Assembly (NCBI GenBank): GCA_017525525.1
Contig: JAFXSQ010000066.1
Span: 40,639-104,638 of the forward strand
Direction: 5' to 3'
Length of the DNA stretch: 64,000 bases
Origin: Lachnospiraceae bacterium
Lineage (GTDB): Bacteria > Bacillota > Clostridia > Lachnospirales > Lachnospiraceae
Made by a program: the position numbers and the translations under genes. The notes under the pieces are model-generated. The model was not told the DNA's origin, did no database searches, and was given only the letters and a program-made list of their open reading frames with translations. Shown in pieces: positions 41,774 through 50,102 of this stretch. Within the stretch, counting starts at the first letter, position 1; each line of letters begins with the position of its first letter.

Positions 41774-42757
41774 GTGGCTGACGTACTCTCACAAAATGAA
41801 ATAGACGCCCTCCTAAAGCAGCTTTCCTCGGGTGAGCTCGATGTGGAGGATATAGACGACACTCCCGTTGTCAAGATAAAAGAGTATGATTTCTCGAGAC
41901 CGGCGAAGTTCTCGAAGGAGCACTTAAGAACCTTGGAGATTATCTTCGAGCATTTCGGAAGATTACTATCGAGCAACCTTCCGGTTTACCTTCGAAAGAC
42001 GGTCCAGGTGGAGGTTATGAACTCCGAGGCGGTAACCTATCAGGAGTTCTCGAATGCTCTTTTGAACCCGGTTTTGCTGGGTATAGTGAATATGTCACCC
42101 TTGACGGGCAACATAATTATGGAGCTTGCAACCAACATCGGCTTTGCAATCATTGACCGACTGCTTGGCGGCAACGGAGAACCTCTTGACAAGAGCAGGG
42201 AGTTTTCGGAGATTGAGCTTGGTATCCTTGATAGGATATTCAACATAATCATATCATTACTCCGGGAGCCATGGGCAAATGTGGTCGAGGTCGAACCCTA
42301 CTTAGAGAGGATAGAAACCAACTCACAGTATGCCCAGATTATCTCTCCGAGTGAGATGATAGCCATCATCACAATCAATGTGAACATAGGCGGAGTCGAG
42401 GGACTTATGAATGTCTGTCTTCCCTATATCACCTTAGAGGATGTGATGGATAAGCTCAATACCAGATATTGGTTTGCGACCATGCAGGCGCGTGATGAGG
42501 AGAGCTATGCGGATGCCATCGAGGCGGTTATCGCAAAGGCTTTGATACCGGTTACTGCGGAGCTCGGCAAGAGTTCGCTTACGGTGCTTGACTTCATCAA
42601 TCTGCAGCCCGGCGATATAATCAAGCTTGAGAAGAAAGTCGACGAAGAGCTTGCTGTATATGTCGGCAATATGGTAAAATTCAAGGCGTTGCCCGGATCG
42701 TCTTCGGACAATAAATACGCCGTTAAAGTAACAGAGATCATAAGAGAGGAGGAATAA
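41774..42757 (+). CDS. fliM: Flagellar motor switch protein FliM
   Basis: 327 residues, GTG start behind GAGGAGAGG. The N-terminal CheY-P-binding peptide LSQNEIDALL is present, then the CheC-like middle domain (LKTLEI-like LRTLEIIFEHFGRLLSS, ELGILDRIFNIIISLLREPWANV) and the C-terminal SpoA domain (VLDFINLQPGDIIKLEKKVDEELAVYVG). It forms the C-ring with FliG and FliY and is 5 bp from fliY. Confidence 0.97.
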   Translation: MADVLSQNEIDALLKQLSSGELDVEDIDDTPVVKIKEYDFSRPAKFSKEHLRTLEIIFEHFGRLLSSNLPVYLRKTVQVEVMNSEAVTYQEFSNALLNPVLLGIVNMSPLTGNIIMELATNIGFAIIDRLLGGNGEPLDKSREFSEIELGILDRIFNIIISLLREPWANVVEVEPYLERIETNSQYAQIISPSEMIAIITINVNIGGVEGLMNVCLPYITLEDVMDKLNTRYWFATMQARDEESYADAIEAVIAKALIPVTAELGKSSLTVLDFINLQPGDIIKLEKKVDEELAVYVGNMVKFKALPGSSSDNKYAVKVTEIIREEE

Positions 42758-42762
42758 AGCTT

Positions 42763-43986
42763 ATGGACGGAATGCTGTCTCAGGAAGAGATTGATGCCCT
42801 CCTGGGAGGCGGTGGCGGCGGTGGCGACAGCTCAGGCCCTTCGTCAACAGCGCTTTCGGATGAAGAGAAAGATGCAATCGGCGAAATCTCCAACATATGT
42901 ATGGGTACCGCAGCTACAACCCTTTATTCCTTGGTCAACCAGAAGGTTGTAATAACAACGCCGGTGGTTGATGTGACAGATTGGGATACACTCACGGGTG
43001 ACTATGCAAAGCCCTGTGTATTCATAAATATCCTCTACAAGGAAGGTATAGACGGAAACAACGTCCTTATCTTAAAAGAGGATGATGTAAAGATAATAAC
43101 GGACCTGATGATGGGAGGAGACGGTCTTAACCCCGCGGATGAGCTGACAGAGCTTCACTTCTCGGCTATATGCGAGGCGATGAACCAGATGATGGGTTCA
43201 TCGGCGACATCCCTTTCCTCGATGCTCAAGTGCAAGATAGACATAAGCCCGCCTGATGCGGAGCTTGTGGATATGGCAGGCAATATCGACACCAGCAAGG
43301 TCAGCGGCTTTATGGACAAGGAGTTCGTTCGCGTTACATTTAAGATGACGATCGGAGAGCTTGTGGACAGTACCATAATGCAACTTTATCCGATTGATTT
43401 TGCAAAGACCTTGTTCGATAAGTTCAGCGGGAACGATCAGCCTAAACCGGCTCCCGCGCCTGCGCCTCAGCCGGCACCTGCGCCTCAGCCGGCACCTGCG
43501 CCTCAGCCGGCACCTGCGCCTCAGCCGGCACCTGCGCCTCAGCCGGCACCTGCACCGCAACCCGCTCCTCAGGCAGCGCCGCAGCCTGTTCCGCAACCGG
43601 CGGCAGGCATACCCGGTATTCCTCCTATGCAGGGAATGCCTATGGCGCCGCAGTTTATGAGCCAGCAGGTAATGCAGCCGGATGTAAACGTTCAGAACGT
43701 TCAGTTCCAGAGCTTCGGCCCGATGATAAGCCCTGTTCTCCAGCAGGAGAATATAGACCTTATCATGGATGTGCCGTTAGAGGTATCGGTAGTATTGGGA
43801 CGCACGAGAAAGTCCATCAAGGAGATTCTCGAGTTTGCGCCCGGTACCATCATAGAGCTCGACAAGCTGGCCGGTGAGCCGATAGATGTCATGGTCAACC
43901 AGAAGCTTGTGGCGAAGGGCGAGGTAGTTGTTATCGAAGAAAGCTTCGGTATAAGAATAACCGAGATAATAAAAGAGAAGATGTAA
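42763..43986 (+). CDS. fliY: Flagellar motor switch phosphatase FliY
   Basis: 407 residues. N-terminal peptide MLSQEEIDALLGGG, then a CheC-like phosphatase domain with both ExxN-type active sites (EISNICMGTAATTL and ICEAMNQMMGSSATSL), a Pro/Ala/Gln linker (about 228-275) built from tandem PAPQPA repeats, and a C-terminal FliN/SpoA domain (LEVSVVLGRTRKSIKEILEFAPGTIIELDKLAGEP). Bacillus-type FliY both builds the C-ring and dephosphorylates CheY-P. A small TAACCGC/GCGGTTA hairpin begins at its stop codon. Confidence 0.95.
   Translation: MDGMLSQEEIDALLGGGGGGGDSSGPSSTALSDEEKDAIGEISNICMGTAATTLYSLVNQKVVITTPVVDVTDWDTLTGDYAKPCVFINILYKEGIDGNNVLILKEDDVKIITDLMMGGDGLNPADELTELHFSAICEAMNQMMGSSATSLSSMLKCKIDISPPDAELVDMAGNIDTSKVSGFMDKEFVRVTFKMTIGELVDSTIMQLYPIDFAKTLFDKFSGNDQPKPAPAPAPQPAPAPQPAPAPQPAPAPQPAPAPQPAPAPQPAPQAAPQPVPQPAAGIPGIPPMQGMPMAPQFMSQQVMQPDVNVQNVQFQSFGPMISPVLQQENIDLIMDVPLEVSVVLGRTRKSIKEILEFAPGTIIELDKLAGEPIDVMVNQKLVAKGEVVVIEESFGIRITEIIKEKM
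43449..43560 (+). repeat. Tandem 18 bp repeat in fliY
   Basis: About six near-identical copies of an 18 bp unit encoding Pro-Ala-Pro-Gln-Pro-Ala form the interdomain linker. The unit is a multiple of three, so copy-number changes keep the frame. Confidence 0.9.
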
Positions 43987-44047
43987 CCGCTTGCGGTTAT
44001 CATAAATTAAGCACAAACTATAACTTATATAAAAGGAGTATGAAATT

Positions 44048-44410
44048 ATGGCAAAGAGTATACTTATCTGTGATGACGCGGCATTCATGAGAATGATGAT
44101 CAAAGATATTTTAGTCAAGAACGGCTACAATATCGCAGGTGAAGCTGAGAACGGTGCTAAGGCAGTTGAGAAGTATGCCGAGACCAATCCCGATCTTGTC
44201 CTGATGGATATTACCATGCCTGAGATGGATGGTATCCAGGCCTTAAAGAAGATCAAGGAGAACGATCCCAACGCCAGCGTTGTTATGTGTTCTGCCATGG
44301 GTCAGCAGGCTATGGTTATCGAGTCTATCCAGTCCGGAGCAAGAGACTTTATCGTTAAGCCCTTCCAGCCGGATCGTGTACTTGAGGCAGTAAAGAAAGC
44401 AGTGGAGTAA
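44048..44410 (+). CDS. cheY: Chemotaxis response regulator CheY
   Basis: 120 residues, receiver domain only. ILICDDAAFMRMMIKDIL carries the acidic pair, D54 in LMDITMPEMDG is the phosphorylation site, and CSAMGQQ and KPFQ give the conserved Thr/Ser-equivalent (S) and Lys. It carries the signal from CheA to FliM/FliY. AAAGGAG precedes the ATG. Standard place between fliY and fliO. Confidence 0.97.
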   Translation: MAKSILICDDAAFMRMMIKDILVKNGYNIAGEAENGAKAVEKYAETNPDLVLMDITMPEMDGIQALKKIKENDPNASVVMCSAMGQQAMVIESIQSGARDFIVKPFQPDRVLEAVKKAVE

Positions 44411-44411
44411 T

Positions 44412-44849
44412 ATGGTATTATCCTTTTCGGGCGCCCAGGCAGTCTGGAGCATCCTGAAGCTCCTGCTAATGCTTGTTCTTGTCGTGGCTTTGGCATATGG
44501 CACGGCAAAGCTTGTCGGACGTTATCAGGGCGGGCCGGTGAGCAGCAGGAACAATATCAGCATTGTGGAATCCTATCGATTAATGGGCGACAAGTATATT
44601 GCCATCGCCAAGATAGGAGATAATTTGTATGCGCTCGGCATCGGTAAGGAGGGGATAAGCCTTATCGATAAGCTCGATCCTGATACGGTGCATCTTCGGA
44701 AGGAGTTTGCCGAGAGACAGGACGGGCAGGGAATCAATCCGGCGAATGATGGTGGTTTAGGTACGGGCGCGTCGTTTAAAGACGTGTTGAACGCCTTTAA
44801 GAAAAAGTCTGCATCAACAAAATCAGATAACAATAATAACAAAGAGTAG
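44412..44849 (+). CDS. fliO: Flagellar biosynthesis protein FliO (FliZ)
   Basis: 145 residues: an N-terminal membrane helix (ILKLLLMLVLVVALAYGTAKLVG), the conserved cytoplasmic region (NISIVESYRLMGDKYIAIAKIGDNLYALGIGKEGISLIDKL) and a disordered tail. FliO helps assemble the FliP ring. It starts 1 bp after cheY, with GTGGAG inside the end of cheY. Short but typical. Confidence 0.9.
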   Translation: MVLSFSGAQAVWSILKLLLMLVLVVALAYGTAKLVGRYQGGPVSSRNNISIVESYRLMGDKYIAIAKIGDNLYALGIGKEGISLIDKLDPDTVHLRKEFAERQDGQGINPANDGGLGTGASFKDVLNAFKKKSASTKSDNNNNKE

Positions 44850-44856
44850 GTCGGAA

Positions 44857-45690
44857 ATGAAATTCAGACGATTAAAGAAAATCATATTTTTCTTCCTTCT
44901 GCCGCTTACTCTTGTCGTTTTGTGTTCCGGCACGGTTGCAAGAGCGACCAATGTCACTCCCGACACAGATACGGAACTCGGAGTAGAAGGTAACACCGGT
45001 GTTACTCCGGACGGCGGAATTACGGTAGGGCTCACACTTGATACGAATTCTGAAGAGACCAGGCTTTCGGGGACACTTCAGATTCTGTTGGTTATAACGA
45101 TAATATCTATAGCTCCGTCAATATTGGTTATGTTGACCTCCTTTACGAGACTGGTTATAGTACTGCATTTCGTAAGGCAGGCCGTCGGCACGCAGTCTTC
45201 GCCGCCTAACAATGTATTGGTAGGGCTTTCGTTGTTTTTAACCTTCTTTATCATGAGCCCGGTTTTTGTGCAGATTAATGAGAATGCCCTGCAGCCGCTT
45301 AATCAGGGGACTATCACTCAGCAGGAAGCTTTGGACAGGACTATAAGTCCGTTGAAGGAGTTCATGCTCAACCAGACGCGTCAGGATGATTTGCGTCTGT
45401 TCATGGACATGGCGAAGCTTGATTCCGTTGAGGAGGCTATGGAGCTTCCCATCACGGTCGTGATTCCGGCCTTTATCATAAGCGAGATAAGGGCAGCCTT
45501 CATTATCGGTTTTGTGATTTATATTCCTTTTATAGTAATAGATATGGTAGTGTCATCGGTCCTGATGTCAATGGGTATGATGATGCTTCCGCCTACGACG
45601 ATTTCGATGCCGTTCAAGATATTGCTTTTCATTCTTGCGGACGGCTGGAATCTTGTGGTCGGAGAAGTGGTCAAATCGTTTAACTTTTAG
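44857..45690 (+). CDS. fliP: Flagellar export gate protein FliP
   Basis: 277 residues with a cleavable signal peptide (about 1-27), as is usual for FliP, then the core membrane protein: FTRLVIVLHFVRQAVGTQSSPPNNVLVGLSLFLTFFIMSPVF, PAFIISEIRAAFIIGFVIYIPFIVIDMVV, SSVLMSMGMMMLPP. Five FliP subunits form the export gate with FliQ and FliR. An acidic 40-residue linker follows the signal peptide. Confidence 0.97.
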   Translation: MKFRRLKKIIFFFLLPLTLVVLCSGTVARATNVTPDTDTELGVEGNTGVTPDGGITVGLTLDTNSEETRLSGTLQILLVITIISIAPSILVMLTSFTRLVIVLHFVRQAVGTQSSPPNNVLVGLSLFLTFFIMSPVFVQINENALQPLNQGTITQQEALDRTISPLKEFMLNQTRQDDLRLFMDMAKLDSVEEAMELPITVVIPAFIISEIRAAFIIGFVIYIPFIVIDMVVSSVLMSMGMMMLPPTTISMPFKILLFILADGWNLVVGEVVKSFNF

Positions 45691-45710
45691 CGTGACGAGG
45701 TGTGGAAACT

Positions 45711-45980
45711 ATGAGTACCGGCGAGGTTGTATCAATAACTGTAGAGGCCGTATGGCTTATAATAAAATGCAGCGCGCCGATGCTGATTACATCTCTTGTG
45801 ATAGGTCTGATAGTCAGTATATTCCAGACGGTTACCTCCATACAGGAGCAGACCTTGACATTCGTTCCGAAATTGTTAGCCATTTTCCTGGTTTTGATAA
45901 TAACAGGAGACTGGATGATGAACAATATACTTAATTTTATAACGGATATATATAGCAGATTCGGAGAGTATATCAGGTAG
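45711..45980 (+). CDS. fliQ: Flagellar export gate protein FliQ
   Basis: 89 residues from the ATG at 45711, with GAGGTGTGG upstream. Two membrane helices, with the motif GLIVSIFQTVTSIQEQTLTFVPKLLAIF that identifies FliQ/SctS. Between fliP and fliR as always. A GTG nine bases upstream is less likely to be the start. Confidence 0.96.
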   Translation: MSTGEVVSITVEAVWLIIKCSAPMLITSLVIGLIVSIFQTVTSIQEQTLTFVPKLLAIFLVLIITGDWMMNNILNFITDIYSRFGEYIR

Positions 45981-45986
45981 CGGCAT

Positions 45987-46760
45987 ATGGATTTAAAGAT
46001 AGCAACACTTACATTGGAGTCCTTCCTGTTCGTGTTCGCGAGGACAGGCGGTTTTATGGCCTCAGCGCCTCTGTTTTCCAACAGGGCCATAAATGCCCGT
46101 ATAAGGGTGCTTATGGCGGCGTGTCTTGCAATAACGATGTTTGTATCCATGGATGTTCAGCCACCGCAATACAGCTCTGTGCTCGGCTTTTCATTGCTCC
46201 TTGTGGAGGAGATACTGGTCGGACTTGCGCTCGGCTTTGTATCCAATTTGGCCATGGTGACACTTGTCATGGCCGGAGAGTTCATAGACCGTGAGATAGG
46301 GTTTACCATGGCGCAGACCTTTGATCCCGGAACCAACATGAATGTTACGATAACCGCTCAGCTTTACGACCAGGTGGTTTTTCTGATAATACTCATATCG
46401 AACCTGCATCACTTTATACTGAAGGCTATTGCAGATTCCTTCGTGCTTGCGCCCGTCGGCAATATCACGCCTGACGTGACGTCGCTTTACACGAATTTTA
46501 TGAGTTATGTGGTACAGTTCTTTTCCATAGGATTTCGCATAGCGATGCCGGTCTTTCTGTCGACAATCATTTTAAACAGCGTTCTCGGCATCCTTGCCAA
46601 GAGTTCTCCGCAGATGAACATGTTTGCCGTAGGTATGCAGTTAAAGGTCTTCGCGGGACTTTTTGTTCTGTCCATGTGCGTTATGTTCATACCGAATATC
46701 GCTAATTATCTTATCGAGCGCGCAATGGACATGTTCTATGGTTTTATAGGGGGTATGTAG
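45987..46760 (+). CDS. fliR: Flagellar export gate protein FliR
   Basis: 257 residues, about six membrane helices. Typical segments: RTGGFMASAPLFSNRAINARIRV, LLLVEEILVGLALGFVSNL, AGEFIDREIGFTMAQTFDPGTN, and GILAKSSPQMNMFAVGMQLKVFAGL. It caps the FliPQR helical gate. A weak AGGTAGCGG precedes the ATG. flhB follows by 1 bp. Confidence 0.96.
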   Translation: MDLKIATLTLESFLFVFARTGGFMASAPLFSNRAINARIRVLMAACLAITMFVSMDVQPPQYSSVLGFSLLLVEEILVGLALGFVSNLAMVTLVMAGEFIDREIGFTMAQTFDPGTNMNVTITAQLYDQVVFLIILISNLHHFILKAIADSFVLAPVGNITPDVTSLYTNFMSYVVQFFSIGFRIAMPVFLSTIILNSVLGILAKSSPQMNMFAVGMQLKVFAGLFVLSMCVMFIPNIANYLIERAMDMFYGFIGGM

Positions 46761-46761
46761 C

Positions 46762-47892
46762 GTGAATACATACGATAATGAGTTGCGCTTCGTACTCAGG
46801 CTTGATCTCCAGTTCTTCGCGAATGACGAGGGCGGAGAGAAGACAGAGGAGCCTACAGCCAAGAAAATAGAGGATTCGAGAAAGGAAGGACAGGTAGCCA
46901 AAAGCCGTGAGCTCACCAGCGCCTGTGAGCTTTTTGCCCTGTTTCTCTGCCTGAGGATATTCATTGGTTTTACCGGTGAAAGAATGGTCGGTGTATTTCC
47001 GACCTTTTATCAGGACTTTTCGGGCATAGTCAACGGAGACTTTGATGATTTCTTCGTGTGGCAGCTTCTTCTTAAAGCTATACTGTATATGTTTGTGACC
47101 GTAGCGCCGTACCTTATTGCAGCGTTTATCGTGTGCTTTATGTCACAGAAGGTGCAGATTAAGTGGAAGGTCACCGCAAAGCCGCTAAAGCCGAAGTTTT
47201 CAAAGATGAATCCTTTGAGCGGATTCAAGAGACTTTTTTCGAAGGAATCGCTTTTTAACCTGCTTCTTTCGATAGTCAAGACCATAGTGTTCGGCTATGT
47301 GGCTTACAGTGTGATTATAGATAACGCCGGTATCTTTATATCGGTTTATGATTTGAACATAAAGGACTGTCTGGGTATATTGTTCGCCCTCGAAACCGAG
47401 ATTGGCTTCAAGGTTTCGGCAGCCTATGTGATACTTGCGTTGGCCGATCTTATCTTCCAGAAGTGGAAGCACAAGAAGGACCTAAAGATGTCCAAGCAGG
47501 AGGTCAAGGACGAGTATAAGAATCAGGAAGGAGATCCGCAGATTAAGGGACAGCAGAAGCAGCGTATGCGACAGGCGGCGCAGCGACGCATGATGCAGGC
47601 GGTTCCCGAGGCAGATGTAGTCATCACGAACCCTACACATTTCGCGGTGGCTCTTCAGTACGACAGAAACACAAGCAACGCGCCCGTGGTTGTTGCAAAG
47701 GGCGCAGACTATCTTGCTTTTAAGATAAGGGATTTGGCAAAGGAAAATGATGTCGAGATAGTCGAGGACAAGCCCCTGGCAAGGATGCTTTATGCAAATG
47801 TCGAGGTGGGAGATGAGATTCCTCCTGAGCTTTATCAGGCAGTTGCAGAGGTGCTTGCATATGTTTACAGACTTCAGAATAAGGTGAGCTGA
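46762..47892 (+). CDS. flhB: Flagellar export switch protein FlhB
   Basis: 376 residues, GTG start with GGGGGTATG-type upstream sequence. An extra 20 or so N-terminal residues precede the canonical GGEKTEEPTAKKIEDSRKEGQVAKSREL. Four membrane helices follow, then the cytoplasmic domain with the autocleavage site NPTH (290-293) that switches export from hook to filament substrates. A palindromic repeat separates it from flhA. Confidence 0.96.
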   Translation: MNTYDNELRFVLRLDLQFFANDEGGEKTEEPTAKKIEDSRKEGQVAKSRELTSACELFALFLCLRIFIGFTGERMVGVFPTFYQDFSGIVNGDFDDFFVWQLLLKAILYMFVTVAPYLIAAFIVCFMSQKVQIKWKVTAKPLKPKFSKMNPLSGFKRLFSKESLFNLLLSIVKTIVFGYVAYSVIIDNAGIFISVYDLNIKDCLGILFALETEIGFKVSAAYVILALADLIFQKWKHKKDLKMSKQEVKDEYKNQEGDPQIKGQQKQRMRQAAQRRMMQAVPEADVVITNPTHFAVALQYDRNTSNAPVVVAKGADYLAFKIRDLAKENDVEIVEDKPLARMLYANVEVGDEIPPELYQAVAEVLAYVYRLQNKVS

Positions 47893-47895
47893 AGT

Positions 47896-47966
47896 AAGAT
47901 TCTTCGGGCTGAAGCTTTAAGAATGACACTTGTGTCATCCTGAAAAAGCTAAGCGCGTTAAGGATC
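47896..47966. repeat. Palindromic repeat inside the flagellar operon (flhB-flhA)
   Basis: Begins AAGATTCTTCGGGCTGAAG and runs through GAATGACAC-TTGTGTCATCCTGA to GTTAAGGATC. It is closely related to 33471-33535; the flhA ribosome binding site (AAGGAGGGG) lies just beyond it. Confidence 0.8.
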
Positions 47967-47986
47967 AAAATAAGGAGGGGTGGCAG

Positions 47987-50026
47987 ATGAAGAAAAATGA
48001 CATAATGCTTGCAGTCTTTCTTCTGACCGCAATAGTATTCTTTATCATACCTATGCCGCCGGCTCTGCTGGATATATTCGTCTTATTCAATATATCGCTG
48101 TCGATGATAATCATATTCAACTGCCTTTTTGCAAAGGAGACGCTTGCAATGTCGGGCTTCCCGACCCTGCTCCTTTTTACCACGATATTCAGGCTTTCTC
48201 TGAACGTATCGTCCACGAGGCAGATACTTTCAACCGGTAACCCCGGTAAGGTTATCGAGGTCTTCGGACAGTTTGTCGGCGGCGGTAATCTTGTAATAGG
48301 AGCCATAGTGTTCATAGTGCTTATCATCGTACAGATGGTAGTTATCAATAAAGGTTCCGAGCGTGTGTCCGAGGTAACCGCAAGATTTACCCTCGACGCT
48401 ATGCCCGGTAAGCAGATGGCGATAGACGCAGACCTTTCCTCCGGTGCGATCACGGACCAGGAGGCCATAGAGCGAAGAAACAAGATTCAGGAGGAGTCGG
48501 CCTTCTTCGGCGCCATGGACGGTGCTACAAAGTACGTAAAGGGAGATGCGACGGCCGGTCTTATACTGACGGCCATCAATATAGTCGGCGGACTTGTAAT
48601 GGGCATGATGTACCAGGGTATGAGCGCCGGTGATGCAGTAAACAAATATACAATTCTTACCATAGGTGACGGACTTGTATCACAGATACCGTCCATGCTT
48701 ATCTCGCTGTCGACAGGTATCTTAGTCACCAAGGCTTCGAAGGCGGAGAGTATAGGCGATGTTCTGATAGGACAGCTCTTCTCGGTTTCGAAGGTTATGA
48801 TTATAGTCGGCGTGGCCATGATAGGCCTCGGAATAGCAACCCCGCTTGATCCTGTGTTCTGCTTTGCTTTCGGCGGAGCTTATCTTGTGATAGGCTTCAT
48901 CTTAAGAAGCAAGCAGGCGGCTTCGGCAGTGACTGAGGAGGTCGAGGAGGAGGAAACGGCAGCCGAAGAGGTGCGGCGTCACGAGAATGTCAACCAGCTG
49001 CTTCAGGTGGATCCTATCGAGCTCGAGTTCGGTTACGGTATCATCCCGTTGGCTGACACCAACCAGGGCGGCGACCTGCTTGACCGTGTCGTTATGATAA
49101 GGCGTCAGATAGCCTTAGAGCTCGGCGCAGTGGTGCCTATCATCCGATTGAGAGATAATATCCAGCTCAACCCGAACCAGTACATTATCAAGATAAAAGG
49201 CATACAGGTAAGTGAGGGTGAGATACTCTTCGATCACTACATGGCTATGAACCCCGGCTATGTGGAGGATGAGATAACCGGTATTCCGACCTTTGAGCCG
49301 GCCTTTCACTTAGAGGCCATGTGGATTACGGAGTCACAGAGAGAGCGCGCCGAATCGCTGGGTTATACTGTAGTCGATCCGCCTTCGATAATCGCGACGC
49401 ATTTGACAGAGATTATAAAGCAACACTTGGACGAGCTCCTTACAAGACAGGATGTTCAGAATCTCATAGAAAATGTAAAAGAGAACAACAAGACGCTTGT
49501 GGACGAACTGACACCGAAGCTTCTCGGCGTCGGCGACATACAGAAGGTTCTCCAGAACCTGCTTCGAGAGGGTATATCCATCAGAGACCTTGTTACCATA
49601 TTCGAGACCCTGGCAGACTATGCAGCAACGAGCAGGGATACGGATATTCTTACCGAATATGTAAGACAGAGCTTGAAGAGAGCCATATCCAACAAGTATT
49701 TCGGAGATGAGGAATCGACCGATGTCGTAACACTTGATCCTAAGGTAGAGCAGATGATCATGGGCTCCATAAAGCAGACAGAGCAGGGCGCGTACATTTC
49801 GCTCGATCCTCAGATACAGAGGAATATTATGAACGCGACCGAGCTTGAGATAAAGAAGCTTGAGAACAAGGGAGAGGCGGCAATCGTTATTACCTCGCCC
49901 ATAGTAAGGATGTATTTCAAGAGGATGACATCGGATTTCTTCAGTGATCTGATAGTCATATCCTACAACGAGATAGATTCCAATGTTGAACTTAAATCAC
50001 TCGGGGTTATCACCGTGAGTGATTAA
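47987..50026 (+). CDS. flhA: Flagellar export gate protein FlhA
   Basis: 679 residues from the ATG at 47987 behind AAGGAGGGG. Eight N-terminal membrane helices; the FHIPEP region is recognisable (STRQILSTGNPGKVIEVFGQFVGGGN, RFTLDAMPGKQMAIDADLSSG, RRNKIQEESAFFGAMDGATKYVKGDATAG). The C-terminal half is the cytoplasmic nonameric ring that docks chaperone-substrate complexes. Normal length; 76 bp separate it from flhF. Confidence 0.97.
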   Translation: MKKNDIMLAVFLLTAIVFFIIPMPPALLDIFVLFNISLSMIIIFNCLFAKETLAMSGFPTLLLFTTIFRLSLNVSSTRQILSTGNPGKVIEVFGQFVGGGNLVIGAIVFIVLIIVQMVVINKGSERVSEVTARFTLDAMPGKQMAIDADLSSGAITDQEAIERRNKIQEESAFFGAMDGATKYVKGDATAGLILTAINIVGGLVMGMMYQGMSAGDAVNKYTILTIGDGLVSQIPSMLISLSTGILVTKASKAESIGDVLIGQLFSVSKVMIIVGVAMIGLGIATPLDPVFCFAFGGAYLVIGFILRSKQAASAVTEEVEEEETAAEEVRRHENVNQLLQVDPIELEFGYGIIPLADTNQGGDLLDRVVMIRRQIALELGAVVPIIRLRDNIQLNPNQYIIKIKGIQVSEGEILFDHYMAMNPGYVEDEITGIPTFEPAFHLEAMWITESQRERAESLGYTVVDPPSIIATHLTEIIKQHLDELLTRQDVQNLIENVKENNKTLVDELTPKLLGVGDIQKVLQNLLREGISIRDLVTIFETLADYAATSRDTDILTEYVRQSLKRAISNKYFGDEESTDVVTLDPKVEQMIMGSIKQTEQGAYISLDPQIQRNIMNATELEIKKLENKGEAAIVITSPIVRMYFKRMTSDFFSDLIVISYNEIDSNVELKSLGVITVSD

Positions 50027-50102
50027 AAGACTGATAAATATCTTATTTAAGAATGCATTTGTTATTAATGACACCTAATAATGACCGGGAGTTATCATAA
50101 AG

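Noticed and set aside
43449-43560. CRISPR-like array
   Set aside because: The 18 bp repeats have no spacers and encode the FliY linker. The 138 bp units at the window end are also not CRISPR.
43198-43660. Arg-rich frames on both strands over the fliY repeats
   Set aside because: By-product of the PAPQPA repeat in other frames; no independent signals.
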